A stretch of 64,000 bases of DNA from Pseudisothecium myosuroides (lineage: Eukaryota > Streptophyta > Bryopsida > Hypnales > Lembophyllaceae), in the NCBI GenBank assembly GCA_951799445.1, contig OX637290.1, positions 3,040,501 through 3,104,500 on the forward strand. Direction: 5' to 3'. Shown here in pieces: positions 11,243 to 23,899 of this stretch; positions within the stretch are counted from its first letter, which is position 1; every line of letters begins with the position of its first letter. The notes beneath the pieces are model-generated. The model worked only from the letters and a program-made list of their open reading frames with translations, did not search any database and was not told where the DNA came from. The translations under genes were made by a program, and so were the position numbers.

Positions 11243-12790
11243 GGTGAAGAATCCTGCCGACGCGCAGGGGCGAAGTGGCAATGGCGCAACCGAAAGAAAA
11301 AGAATTTTGCACGGCTCTCGGAATCAAACGACGGAGCCGCCTCGTTCAAATTGAACCCTAATATTACATGTTCTTAATACGTACATATGAGAAGTCTTTT
11401 CTGTCATTAAGATTTTCGCAAGTAGAGTATTTGCTAATAGTGCCATAAAGGAAGTGCATTTCCACCCTCGCATGCTAAAAATGTCATGGAATATTTTACG
11501 TCCAATTGAAGAGACCTTCAACTTCTTGTTTCCCACCAAATTAATTTTATAAAACAGTGCATTGACCAGTCCAGTAATAACTTCTAAATACACTATAATT
11601 TGATCTAATTTTGATATAATAAGATAAATTTTTTTTTAAATAAAAATATTGGGGAGCAGTGGAGGAGGTTTGAGCAATAATTTGCTCAAAAGAGATACTA
11701 TTTTTTAGGGGATATATTAGGGGATATATTTCTTCATTTTCAATTGATGAAATTGTTGAATTGTTATATATTCGTAGGACAATTTCGTTCTTCGGAGAAT
11801 GAATGTACATTATTTTGGATGAATAATCTAAATTTCATCCACATTTTACACATTTCATCTATTCATATGGATGTAAACAATTGTATCACTCCAACGATGA
11901 TTGCTTGTTGCACTACCCCTCCAAAATGCACAAAAATCCTTGATTGGAAGCACTTTTCACTTACTTTGCCCATATGTGATTCCTTCCTAGTGCAACCATA
12001 TGACTGCTCTAAGACCATCTGTACTCTATCCCTTTAAACCGGTTTAGCAACTCGGCCACCTAAAGAGGACAAGCAAGTATTGACGACTAGCTATCTTCCA
12101 TTGGTAGCCAATTGCTACACACCACCAATCATAGCTCTAATTCACTAACTTGATAAGAAGTAGACAAGGACTAGTTTTAGAAGCTTTGTCCATTTTTTTA
12201 GAGTTCAAAGTTTATAGATCATTTTCTAATAGGCATAGCTTCATTTGCAACATGGCTATAAGATAGACTGACTTCAAACAATGAAGATGATCAATGGCTT
12301 TTTCTTCACACAGTGGATGAATATCTTCATTCAAGGTTCAAGAGGAAGATGAAAGACATGATAGACCTGTTCTAAGTAAAGCGGGAAACATTGAGAAGAA
12401 TTTTGAAGTGGATCAAAAACACATATTGAATGACTACTTAACAAATCCTCTAGAATTGTTTAGACATCATTATCATATCATTCATTCAAGCTCTGCAAAA
12501 CCTAAAAAGCTTGTTTTCCTCAAAATTAGACTCCTTCACCACCCTCAAAGAACTAGTGGAAGAGTTGTCTACGTTTGTTTTAGTTTGAAAGTACCTTCAA
12601 CAAACATGAAAAATTTCAAAAACTTCTAAATTTACAACATGCAAGAGAGTTTTAAATAAATAAAAATCTCTCCGGCAATCACCCATCACCGTGGACTCCC
12701 TAACACCTAAAAGAAACAACGAAAACCTTTTTTTCTTACGTATCGTAGCTACTCATGGGCAGACACGTGGCTACTCGTTGTTAGTTAGTA
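11243..12790. other. Intergenic, eL15 promoter side; no gene seen
   Basis: The first 100-200 bp should contain the eL15 leader and promoter. The rest is AT-rich, with only short ORFs of no recognisable family and a direct repeat of 'ggggatatatta' near 11708-11730. Confidence 0.4.
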
Positions 12791-13514
12791 TGGGCAATTT
12801 TGTTAAAATGGCGATATTATTTTAACCCTAGAGCGCTCCGACGTCCATTTTCTAGACGATGAACAGATTTAGATCCTCGTTTCTGTCTCATTCCTGCTTG
12901 GATGAAAGTCATCCTAATTTTTGGTGATACTTTATCAAGTTGTTGTCCTATCCATCGGTTGGATTTGGTGTTACTCGAATATATACATTTCAAAAATTAC
13001 AAATGTGGAAGTATGCCAAGTGGTCAATTTGCATTGAATTTAGTTCAAAACTAGATGTGCAAAAATGAGGTCAAAGATGTAAAGGTCTCAAAAATTTCAA
13101 AAAATCACCATATGAAGAGAACCTTATTTCAAATCCATTCCAACAAGTTTTACCACAAAAAATGATAATATTTTACTTGTAATTGAATTTAGAAGGAATT
13201 CTGAAATTTTCTTTTCAAAATTTATAGAAAAAGATTGGTGACAGCATTAGTAGATCTAACCGTACAGATAGAATTTAAAAATCAAAATCTACAGCTTTCA
13301 TTTGTATACCAATTCCAAAATATTCTTCCAAATTGTAGTTTATAATGGTTTTTCTCAAATCGTCAATTTTGGAGATGAATCCAGGCGCTCCAGGGTTAAA
13401 ATGGCATGAAAACAGTTCAAAATGGCCATTCTAAATCTATACTTGTCTTGCATGGTGAAAATGGCACACCGTCAAAGTGGCACTTGGAATACCGCCATTT
13501 TAATGAAATTACCC
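12791..13514. mobile_element. TIR element disrupted by a nested TTAA element
   Basis: The left end, GGGCAATTTTGTTAAAATGG from 12792, and the right end, which is the inverse of GGGTAATTTCATTAAAATGG and finishes at 13514, form inverted repeats of about 22 bp. Between them, 578 bp belong to a separate TTAA-flanked element (12822-13399). GGG termini with possible TTA-like flanks would suit PIF/Harbinger, but the duplication is not clear. It is nonautonomous. Confidence 0.55.
12822..13399. mobile_element. TTAA-flanked MITE, family A copy 1 (piggyBac-like)
   Basis: TTAA stands at both ends. The element opens CCCTAGAGCGCTCC and closes GGCGCTCCAGGG. The whole 578-bp unit recurs in opposite orientation at 14789-15365 and, more diverged, at 58250-58835. 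TTAA duplication plus CCC termini are the piggyBac hallmarks. No transposase ORF is present. It is inserted within another TIR element, showing the order of events. Confidence 0.75.
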
Positions 13515-14788
13515 ATTAGTGCAACCAACATCAAGACTACATTGGTTGATCCCCAAGTTGATTATGTAGTCCCGCCCGTGCTTCCATCACTGAATTGGCA
13601 CTATTGTATCGGGGTGTAGGTGGACTCCATGCCGGTGCTATGTCATATATGAGTATGGATCTAGACAACCACACGGAATGGAGAAGCTCTAAGTTTACTT
13701 AATTTCAATTTTATCACTAACATACAAATCCTTTGAACATGAATTCCTCAAATGGAATTTGGATACAAACTTAGTATTATGTTGGTTATGGTTATAATCC
13801 AACTCATTTTAATGCATGAATTCAGTTGTAACGATATTACACTAATGAAAGATTTCACAATGAGTTACTTTATTTTCACCTAAAATTATAAGAAGCATAA
13901 AAGAAAGTTGTTTCATCCATTCACTTACTTGATATTAAAGAACAAGTGGATTAGGAAATAGAGAGAGGATAAAGGATAGGAAAATGTTCAAGAAGTATAT
14001 TTCTAAGTTTTTCTTTAATGATGTGGCACTTATTTGGAGATTTGAAGAATTATATCAAATCTTAATTTTATCTCAAAGTGTTCAAAAGGGCTAGACTTTT
14101 CAAATTTTCAGTAACTTAAATTTACTACATTACAAGTATGTCCTCACATCCCTCATGGGCTTTCGGCTTGCCAACATCCCTTGTGGACTATACGTTGTGG
14201 GCTTGCGACAGTTTTTGTTACATAAGTACCATTCAAATCTTGGCAATTGCAGTGAAGCGCACGGGTGGTGTCATGTTTCATGACAAACTATGCTATCATG
14301 AAGACTAGGGTTCGATCCCCCCGATATGCTTGAAACGCTTGTGGTCGTTTGGGAAATGAATTCAAGAATTCTTGATCCAATAGTGGATTGAGGACACTCA
14401 AATCCACTTTCCAAACGGTCAGATGACTTTTTAGACAATTTCTAGACATCTACTTGGTATTTTTTCACCGTTTTTTATTTGTAACTTATTAATTTATTTG
14501 ACAAGTATTTCTAATTAAAAAAATAAATTTATTAAGGTTTTTAAAGGTCTATCCTATATTGGTATTTAAGTACTTTGATCACAATTACACTCCATTTAGA
14601 GTACCATCATCCAATTCCACTTCTTTTGCCCTCTTCTCGTTTACTATAAAATAAGAAAAATAATGAAAAAAACAATCGCACATATCATCTTATTTTAAAG
14701 ATTATGACATAAATTCATGGATTTTGCAGCACCAATATTACTATAAATGAATGTATATTACATTTGCAACTCAACGGATCAAATAACT
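13515..14788. other. Intergenic, no gene seen
   Basis: AT-rich with no convincing ORF. Around 14250-14330 there is a short less AT-rich stretch with the Pol III B-box-like string GGTTCGATCCC, perhaps a tRNA-derived SINE remnant, but no tRNA cloverleaf was evident. Confidence 0.35.
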
Positions 14789-15365
14789 TTAACCCTAGAG
14801 CGCCTGGATTCATCTCCAAAATTGACGATTTGAGAAAAACCATTATAAACTACAATTTGGAAGAATATTTTGGAATTGGTATACAAATGAAAGCTGTAGA
14901 TTTTGATTTTTAAATTCTATCTGTACGGTTAGATCTACTAATGCTGTCACCAATCTTTTTCTATAAATTTTGAAAAGAAAATTTCAGAATTCCTTCTAAA
15001 TTCAATTACAAGTAAAATATTATCATTTTTTGAGTAAAACTTGTTGGAATGGATTTGAAATAAGGTTCTCTTCATATGGTGATTTTTTGAAATTTTTGAG
15101 ACCTTTACATCTTTGACCTCATTTTTGCACATCTAGTTTTGAACTAAAGTCAATGCAAATTGACCACTTGACATACTTCCACATTTGTAATTTTTGAAAT
15201 GTATATATTCGAGTAACACCAAATCCAACCGATGGATAGGACAACAACTTGATAAAGTGTCACCAAAAATTAGGATGACTTTCATCCAAGCAGGAATGAG
15301 ACAGAAACGAGGATCTGAATCTGTTCATCGTCCAGAAAATGGACGTCGGAGCGCTCCAGGGTTAA
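14789..15365. mobile_element. TTAA-flanked MITE, family A copy 2, inverted relative to copy 1
   Basis: The ends are TTAACCCTAGAGCGCCTGG and GCGCTCCAGGGTTAA. Its sequence is the near-exact reverse complement of 12822-13399 over almost the full 577 bp, pointing to recent amplification. The right end lies about 300 bp upstream of the P1 start codon, so it may sit next to or inside that promoter. Confidence 0.78.
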
Positions 15366-15667
15366 AGGCATCGTTGAACTTCAAAGAACTGTTTTTTCCT
15401 AATTTCACGTGAACTTTGATCCAACTGTCACCCGAAGGCTGCCGCCATCTGCCGCTCAAGTCGGCCGCACAGGGGACGCGATCAGACGCAAACAAGTGAC
15501 CGTCGATGTGATTACAATCTAACGGTCACCATTAAAATTAGGTCAAGTGAGATTCAAGAAGCGAATGCAAACTATTCCGTGTGTCTTTGCGTTCTAGCTC
15601 TCCATCGCTCGTGTGTTTGCTTGTTGCGGAGATTCCGGCGCAGTGGTTCTGTAGTCGCGACGCCAAA

Positions 15668-16866
15668 ATGTCGTCCAGCGAGCTAGCATGCACCTACGCC
15701 TGTCTTGTCTTGCACGACGATGGCATTGCAATCACGGTACGCTGACCCTTTTTTTTTTGGTATTCATATTTCATCATCCTGATTCCGATTTAGACGCAGA
15801 GGCTATTCTGTGCTGTAGCGGTTTTCGTGTAGATTGAACCACACGTACTGCATTGCGCCGGGTTTCTTTATCTCACTTGTTGCCGTAAATCACCTTGAAG
15901 GATTTATTGCAATTTAATCGCGGTTTGCTTGAGCTGTCAATCATCAATTGTAATGTGAAAGGCATTTAGGTATTTACTTAATTGTCAACATCTCTCACAC
16001 GCTCAATTTTCTCAATGTGGAAAACCTAACTATTAATTTTTGTGTTCAATTGTTCTCGATTGGGCGAGGTTTTCTTTTGTTCTCTGTTGGTTGTGTTCAT
16101 TTCATGACACAGGCGCCCAAATTTTCGAACCGCGTCTTTGTAGTTGTACTTTTCTTTGACCTTTGGTGTTCTGCATTCCTGCCAGGCTGATAAGATTGCG
16201 ACTTTGGTTAAGGCTGCCGGAGTACAAGTAGAGGGATACTGGCCCGGCCTTTTTGCCAAGCTTTGCGAGAAGAGAAATGTTGATGACCTAATCACCAATG
16301 TCGGAGGTGGTAAGAATTACTAATCATATTATGGATTCCCAAGAATGTTTACTTGCTTAAGAGGGGTACTTTTGAACGCTGAGGTTTTAGAAAATCATCA
16401 TCGATGCACGTATTTGCGATCAGGTTGTACTCACTTAGTGTTATCGTGGAACCTAACTAGGAGGCGGTGGTGCTGTTGCTATGAGCGCTGCTCCTGTTGC
16501 CGCTGCGGCCGAGGCTGCCCCCAAGGAGGAAGAAAAGAAGGTTTGAACTCTCTTGGTGTGGGAGTGACGTATTCAGTGTGCAGCATACTGGTTTCAAATA
16601 TTCATTTTAAATTTCTTAGGATCCGGCAGGAAGTTGATGTTGTTATCTTAGTATCCGGGTGGAATGCCATCTTTTTATTCTTTGATTTTCATGAATTGAT
16701 TGTCTATCTTGCAATTGGTTCTTATTAGGCCGGGCAGGGCTACAGTTTACGGTAGAATTTCGTGATTAAATTAGGTCTTAATTGCTCATCTGTGCTTGGT
16801 TGGTTGCTGCAGGAGGAGGCAAAGGAGGAGAGCGACGATGACATGGGATTTAGCCTGTTCGATTAG
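15668..16866 (+). CDS. RPP1: 60S acidic ribosomal protein P1
   Basis: Four coding exons, at 15668-15736, 16186-16309, 16461-16540 and 16813-16866, give 108 residues, close to the usual 110-113. The protein begins [19 protein letters not shown], continues with a helical dimerisation domain ([19 protein letters not shown]), a Gly/Ala hinge, a Lys/Glu-rich stretch, and the invariant acidic tail ending [11 protein letters not shown]1 pairs with P2 on uL10 (P0) to form the lateral stalk that recruits and activates translational GTPases such as eEF2. All junctions use GT/AG and keep frame. The ATG in CCAAAATG is the first in frame with the conserved N terminus. No damage is seen. Confidence 0.96.
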
Positions 16867-18427
16867 ATGTATTTTCTTGGATAGAAGGCATCTCGGTCAT
16901 TCCAATTTTGACCCTTGTTTAGGTTGAGGTTTTGTCTAAAAGAAGTTGTCAATACTAGAAATTTCACACTGGCATATGGTACTCTCGATGGGATGATGTT
17001 TTTGGCATGGGTGCTCGCTAATGAATCCTCTGAGTGAATTAAGTAGGTTAATTTACAGTGATGAGCATTGGTAAACCCTAATCTCCTGCATCGATGTCTA
17101 CCGTATTTATTCCTGTTACCTTATTTAAGGCTTCTCAATTTTGCGATGTATAACTTTCATCATAGCTGGGTTTGAATCTTGACGGGTGCACGCTGATGGT
17201 GATTTATATTAGTACAGGTTAAGGTTCAGTTACTATAATTCACAAGTATGGAGAATGAGTGTTTCCGGAATGGATTATCGGTATGCACTTCACCATTGAA
17301 CCGTCGAAGGGGGGTTTCAGAATTTGCAAATTGTCCTGTTTTTTCCTCATTGAATACCAGATGGTCCCAAGGAAATTGAGGCTGCCAGAACGCTTGTTTT
17401 TGGTAAGCTTCTTACAGCAGCCCTCATCGGCCTATTTCAAAGTCACGGTTGCGCACCTTTCCGGCCTCGCTTGATCCCTCACAAGCCTACCTCAAACCGC
17501 TTCAGGTGCGATGAGCCCTCACGTTACTCAACGCCAAGTATGAGATTCTTTGACTATGCACTCCATTGACTCCACCATTATATATTCAACACTCTTATCA
17601 AAAAGTCACAAGATTATATGTTCAATGTCAAGTATGAGATTCTTTGACTATGCACTCCATTGACTCCACCATTATATATTCAACACTCTTATCAAAAAGT
17701 CACAAGATTATATGTTCAACTAAGTTCAGAGTTCAATTGGGTCAAGAGGCTACAACACCATAAGGCACGTGATTTGGTCCATGTCAAAATTGGTGCTAGG
17801 TTGCCTTGCCGGTGTCAATTGAGGCTGACTCTAAGGTACAAGATTTTGGTTTTGGCAACATGCTCATTATAACTCCATCAAATTTTGAACAAAGAATACC
17901 TATTCATTAAAAGAAAAGTGAACAACACTTGTATAATCATGTGTTGGATTTAAGTCATTGATACATTTTCAAAATTTCATTGATAACTTTTGCATTTGAC
18001 ATCCAAATAAAGCAGTGTTGAAGCCTCTTTGTGACTGTTTGTAAGAATTTATAAAAATAAGTTAAGTTTAATAGTGAAATTTATATTTTATTGCAAAATG
18101 TGTTGCTTTTAGGTTCTAAGTGTTTGTAATTCCTGTTTCCAATTTTCATACTAGTGTCATTTTCAATAACCAAATTGTAATAGGTTCTACTAAAATTAAA
18201 AATTGTAAGTAGGTTTATTGTCCATATTGTGTTTTTTAGAGGTTAACATGTTTCATTGTATACAAATGACTTCAATATTGTGTTTAGTATTGTTTAGATA
18301 GAAGTTTCTAAAATTATTTGCAATGGACATTGGTAATGATTATAGTAGCAATACTTCATTTCTCTAATAATATTGAAACAAATTAATTCACTTTCAAAGG
18401 AAAAAGTGCTTTAAATGACTTGTCTAT
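16867..18427. other. P1 3' flank and intergenic DNA
   Basis: The first few hundred bases are the probable 3' untranslated region of P1. No further gene is supported. A 94-bp tandem duplication lies at 17535-17720; the rest is AT-rich. Confidence 0.4.
17535..17720. repeat. 94-bp nearly exact tandem duplication
   Basis: The unit beginning caagtatgagattctttgac and ending near 'tatatgttcaa' occurs twice in direct succession (17535-17628 and 17629-17720), essentially without differences. The high identity suggests a recent slippage or unequal-exchange event. No coding role is seen. Confidence 0.85.
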
Positions 18428-18749
18428 CACTACACTAAAAAGGGTATTTAGTGTTGGATTATATTTAGTGTAATTACCACCCTACTTGACCCTACACTAA
18501 ATGTCAATTTTAGGACGATTAGTGTAGTGCTAAACTTCAATGCGCCGCCTTCGCCTTCTCTTCCCTTCTACCTTCCTTTAATAAGTTCTAACACTAAATG
18601 TAAACATTTTCAGATTTCATATTTACCATAGAGTATATTTAATGTTAGAAATTACATTTAATGTTACTTACTTTAGTAGGCTTAATGATATTTAGTGTCA
18701 TGGTTCGCAAATAGTGTTGCCAACACTAAATACCCTTTTTAGTGTAATG
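18428..18749. mobile_element. CACTA-type MITE
   Basis: Inverted termini of about 29 bp start CACTACACTAAAAAGGGTAT and end with the inverse, finishing TAGTGTAATG. CACTA ends are diagnostic of the En/Spm (CMC) superfamily. The element is about 322 bp, with repeated sub-terminal 'TTAGTGT/ACACTAAA' motifs inside, which is typical of that group, and no coding region. The flanking 3-bp duplication is imperfect (TAT against AAT). Confidence 0.7.
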
Positions 18750-18938
18750 AATTTGCAAAAAACTCCTACAAGATGTAGAACAATTATTGCAGTTAAAATT
18801 ACTATTCTATAAAGTTACGAAGTTGGATAGAGTTTGGTTTCAAGAATGGTATTCAATTTTGTGTTTGTTCTAGATATTAGTCAAAAATCTAAGAAATATG
18901 ATTGATGTTTATTGAACTATAAACTTGTGAATATGATT

Positions 18939-19858
18939 TTAATCTCTAAAGACTAGGGATATTTTTTACAAAAAAATAAAAAAATTGCCACTTTCTAGTG
19001 CATTGAGCATAATTAAATATTTAAAAAGGAATAAAACTTTCAACTATACAAATTTGTATTAAACTACTATGGGAGTTTTTAGAAAAAAATTCAACCCATT
19101 TGACCTCTTAGATTGCAAGATCATAACATTTGCAGGGTTAAAAAAAAAGAAATTTGTAAAATTTTGGAGCCTGCCAAATAAGGCCAACATGTTTTTTTAG
19201 ATGAGGTCAATAGAAGCTGAAGCTTTCTAATAGTAACAACATTCTCACATTATTACGTGCACTTAAAACAAAATTTAGTATAAAGATATCTTTTATTCCT
19301 TTAAGTCCCAAGGCATATTTTGGGCATGAAAAATTGCCATTTATAGGGCAGTGAAATAAATGAAAAAAAAATGTTTTTTTTCAAAATTCAACAGTACAAT
19401 TTTGTACTAGACTACTTTATGAATGTGTGGAAAAAAATTCAAAAATTTTAATCACACAAATTAAAAGATTATAATGTTTGAAGTTAGAAGAATTTTTTTT
19501 CCCAACCTTGCCCGATAGGGCCAACAAATGTTAACTCCTCCTAGAGTGAGATTTTTACAATAAGTATGCTTATTTTTTTTTTACATTTGAATCTTATATC
19601 ATGTAAATTACATATATGCCAAATTTCAAAAGTTAATGAGTGTTTTTGCAAAAGATTTTCAAAAGATTCCTAGATTGCCCGAGCTGCCAGAAAAGTTCAA
19701 GGCATCATAACTTTCAATCCAAGCACTTGATCAGAAAAAAAATAGATTTTCACAATGGGGATAGATATTCTCACCTTGTGATAAAATTTTGTGAACATTT
19801 GGCCAAATTTGACTTCATAGAAACCTACCCGGATTTTCAATTATCCTTTAGGGGTTAA
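18939..19858. mobile_element. Diverged TTAA-flanked element
   Basis: The right end, CCTTTAGGGGTTAA, is clear. The best left partner is TTAATCTCTAAAGACTAGGG at 18939, giving about 920 bp, the same length as the element at 30504-31423. No ORF. The left boundary is tentative. Confidence 0.45.
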
Positions 19859-21169
19859 GTCCAACTTTAGTTTTCATTTCATATCTTTCCTTTGACCTCC
19901 TACAAGTAAGTGTATTTAATCACTTATGGAGTACATTGTACCATTCAGGATTAATTGAACCCTCGTAGATTCAATCTTTAACGAAACATTAAAACATTGA
20001 AGGTATAAAATAAGAAATATGGAAGTTGGAAGTTGATGTTGATTCATCCTATTTTGAAAACCGCATGAGAATCAAAGTGAAATATATACCATAAGATTAG
20101 TTACAATTTTGCAAGCAAATTCAACTATATATTCAATTTCAAATTGTCCTCATTAGATATTGGAGGCATTTCTAATTTAGCTTGTGATCAAAAGAAAAAG
20201 ATTGAAGAGAGCATAATACTCAATATAAAGTAGCGCTTCTAATTGTGACCCTTGTCTAAATTTGAGCCTTATAGATTATTACTTGAAACATACAAACACC
20301 CTGTATAAGAGCCTAAGGTTGATTTCAAGTATGCCTAATTTCAACACTTTGAAAATTCATGACCTATTTATAAGGTGTCTAAAAATGCGAGCTAAAAGAA
20401 TATAAAGAATATCCTTTCAACTACCAAAAAGGTTTAACAAAAAAATTTACAATTTTACAATAGGAACCATGGTCAATGGCTTATTCAGTTAAGTTTATTT
20501 GCTGCAACCTTAGATTCATTTGATTTGATTTTTGAGTTTAAGAAGAAAAAAAGATGAAATTATTGTTCATATTCCACTACAATTGTATTATCACAATTTA
20601 AAGAAAAAACAATATAATCTTTGAATTTGTTATTTTATAGTCTTCAATTGTAAGAGGCATATAATTTTTTTTGTAACAAATTTAATCAACTAGTGCAAGA
20701 ATTGAACCCTTAAAGGACTTGTTTATTTCTAAGTTTTCAAACCTCAAAGATGTTCTCTCTATATGCTCCTATTTTGCAATAAAATATGGATGAAAAATTT
20801 TGTATTTATTTTTCAAAGATGTAATTACAAATCTTCTATAAGTCATACAAATTTTAGATTTTGTTGGTGAAAATATGAAAAAATTATTAATTTTTTAATA
20901 GAAAGTGACAAAATTTCATATCCAATACAAAATATGCTTCAAAAATTAAAAAAACCCTCTATATAGGTATATTTTATAGTGCAAAATACCATAGTGCAAA
21001 ATTTTTATTGTGTTATTTTGAAATTAAAAAATTAACACTCCATGATAATAGGTCTAAAGTTCAAATTACAATCAAATATTCAAATTTTCAAATTTGAGTC
21101 AAAATTAGATATGATCGATAAGCTTTATTTCATTAGTTGGTCTTGAATTTAGAAAGATCATTTGCATAT
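19859..21169. other. Intergenic AT-rich DNA, no gene seen
   Basis: No ORF of note. An isolated 'aacccttaaaggac' string near 20705 resembles a TTAA-element left end, suggesting a decayed copy without a recognisable partner. Confidence 0.35.
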
Positions 21170-22035
21170 TTAACCCTTTAAGGTCCGTGCATCCAAAAAG
21201 TGGATGCGTCTTAGTTAACCCAAATTGTAACTTTCAAAATATCCATTTTTGGTATGTCTTTTAAACTAAGAAAATGAAGCTTGACAAGTTTTGTTTCTAT
21301 TCCATTTGAAAATTTTGCAAAATGTCAAAAATTGAAAGAGTTATTGCAATTGAAAGCTCCAATTGTTAAAATCCAAATAACATAGGATGGTGTGATTTTC
21401 ATTCATATTTTCTATTCTTAAAATATATTTTAATTTAAGATTACAAAATTATGTTTCTTGTTCTACTCTTCATTTATGGTAAGAATTACAGATTATTTTA
21501 ATATATATTCTAATTTATATAATTTTATTTCCACCTTTAACTTTAAAAAATCACAATAATTTGATTTTTCCATAAACTTTACTGATAAAAACAACTTCTA
21601 TAGAAAATGAATGTGTCTACCAATAAAAAAATATCAAAATTTTATATATCAATTAAATAAAAGGATTAACTTGGTTTAATAGTTAAATTTGACTTCAAGG
21701 TCTTTGTTGTGGCTATTTTGGGTATAAAAAATAAAATAACTAATTGAAATTTTTTTACGCTAATCTCCAATGCTACCTATACTTCTTGAGAAAATTTCAA
21801 GTAATTTGGATTTCTTTTGCTATTTTAACTTATTTATGTTCAATTTTTGCAAAAAAAAATGATAACAATTACAACTTTTCATTAAACAAATTGAAAATTT
21901 TCTCAACGATACACCATTCCTAGTTTCAAGTAATCAAAATATAAAATTGTTTTTTGAACAAAATTTAAAAGACAAAATTTAGCTCAGACATGATGTTTGA
22001 CCATTTTACAATGGATCAAGTCCTTTAGGGGTTAA
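21170..22035. mobile_element. TTAA-flanked nonautonomous element (piggyBac-like)
   Basis: The left end is TTAACCCTTTAAGGTCC and the right end TCCTTTAGGGGTTAA. It is about 866 bp, very AT-rich and without coding capacity. The terminal match is imperfect but both ends carry TTAA in the expected orientation. Confidence 0.55.
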
Positions 22036-22679
22036 AATTCAGATTAAAAGAGAAAAAAATGTAGTCAAAATGCACTATATAGTGTTCTACAAATTTTCCA
22101 TTTTCTATGTAGGGGAAAATCAAGAAATATCACAAGGAGAGAATACACAACATCTTTCATTGCCATTGAGTTCAAGCAACTCCTCCAAAAAAAATTAGAT
22201 GAAGAAACATTTTTTTTTTATCCGTGAGGCCTCCTTGATATCATTCAAAGGATACAAAACATCTTCTCAAGTGGTTCAAGGTTAAAATAATTCCGTCGAT
22301 GATATATCAAAGAAGATTTATATAAATTGAAATATGAAACTTTGATCAATAGCAGTGGCATAAAAAAAATTGATAATAATATTAATAATTTTGATTTAAT
22401 ATTTATTTTAGGGGTGTTTGTGTATTTGCAATGTCTTTTTTGTTGTCAATGTTGACAAAAAAATTTTAAATAAAAAAAAAAAATTGATATCTCTTCCTTG
22501 GAACAAAATCATCATGATGGTTGTGCATAGCAATGCAAAGCCCTAGTTTTTAAAAATTCAATACCTCTCATTCCACAAAAATCAGAGGTAGAAGCGCCAA
22601 TTCCCGTCCAAATACCCATTGTTTTATTGTAGAATCTCCTTGAAGTGTCCTCCAAAGTATCTGAAGACCGTGCCAATGC
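22036..22679. other. Spacer between two TTAA elements, no gene seen
   Basis: AT-rich with homopolymer runs; nothing recognisable. Confidence 0.35.
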
Positions 22680-23259
22680 TTAACCCTAAAAGACCAGGGA
22701 ATTGTCCAGATTTTCAAAATTGTGAAGATCTAATATAAAATGCAACTTAGAACAATATTTTAATGATGACTTTCAAAAAAAAAGTTGTAAAATATGATTT
22801 ATAGATCACATCTATATGCGGTTAGATCAACAAATACACAAACCAATATTTTACAATAAATTTTGAAGCCAAAAATTAAAAATTCCTTCTAAAAGCAATT
22901 GTAGATCGAATATTTATGATTTTTACAAGAATTTTTTTCTATAAGTTCAAAACATTAAGTTCTAATTATAATGACTTTTGAAGATTTTTATTTTATTTTT
23001 TGTTGCAAATCATTTTTGAACGGTTATTTTTTGAACTGAAAAAGTTACTTTTTGAGGCTAGACCTATCAATTACCTTTTGAATTATAGAATATTTGCAAA
23101 GCAAAATCTTCATAATCTATACTGTAGAAATGTTGAAGAACTAATACAAGAATCTTCAAAAGGAAATTTATAGATGAAAAAGTGCATTTATGTGAGTTTG
23201 GGATGTGTTTCCATTCATTTGTTGTTCAAAATCTGCACTCATGGTTCTTAAGGGGTTAA
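22680..23259. mobile_element. TTAA-flanked MITE with relative at 63.3-63.5 kb
   Basis: The ends are TTAACCCTAAAAGACC and GGTTCTTAAGGGGTTAA, 580 bp in total. The right 150 bp, with blocks such as 'gaactaa.acaa.aatctt' and 'gatgaaaaa.tgcattt', match the partial copy inside the VWA gene at about 63350-63496. No ORF. Confidence 0.6.
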
Positions 23260-23899
23260 TTGTGGTTGGTGCTTGCTGATTTTTTTAGATTACTATGTCA
23301 GAATCTAGGTAACTTTACTAGAGTGCGGTTTAAGGTGCCCTACAAAGTTCTACTTTAAAAATTCACAGAAAATAGATGCTTTATAAAAATAAATAAAAAT
23401 TTTAAAAAAAATTCATGATTTTCAATTGCCAATACTGCATAAATATTTCCAGATATGCTAAATTTCTTTAACGGATAGAAATTGATGCTTCTACCTTATT
23501 GTGATTTTTGTGATTTAGAGAAGAAACATTTCAGAATAGGTGAAACACGGGGATAGGTGACCACCGAACACCACCCTATACCCGTGTCTGTAGCTTCGTC
23601 GTCGCGGCGGCTCTCTCGTTCTCTTCGCCCTCGTCACTGTCTTTCCATGCCGTCGTACCTTCAGCTCTCCAATTTTTGCTACTTCAGTTCTGGCGTTCAT
23701 CATCGCTAACGACTTTATTTTTTATTTTGTTGGAGTTTTTCGAGGATTATGCTATTCGCATTTTTCTGCGGATCCTATCGAGCTCTCCATTGAAATTACC
23801 ACCAAATTCTCCTTTTAGGGCTTGAATTCAGGTCCCGGGAAAGTAAGGGTTTAGCTTCTCGCCACTGGAGGAGGCGTTGCTTCAGTACAGAGCTTTGTT
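23260..23899. other. Upstream region and leader of eIF2B beta
   Basis: No separate gene. A less AT-rich stretch from about 23560 to 23899, with many C/T runs, is the probable promoter and 5' leader of the downstream gene. A short minus-strand ORF at 23515-23703 rich in Arg looks like a shadow of this composition. Confidence 0.4.

Noticed and set aside
14250..14330. Possible tRNA gene, GGTTCGATCCC B-box-like string
   Set aside because: I could not fold a complete cloverleaf with an acceptor stem and anticodon around it. At most it is a SINE or tRNA-derived remnant.
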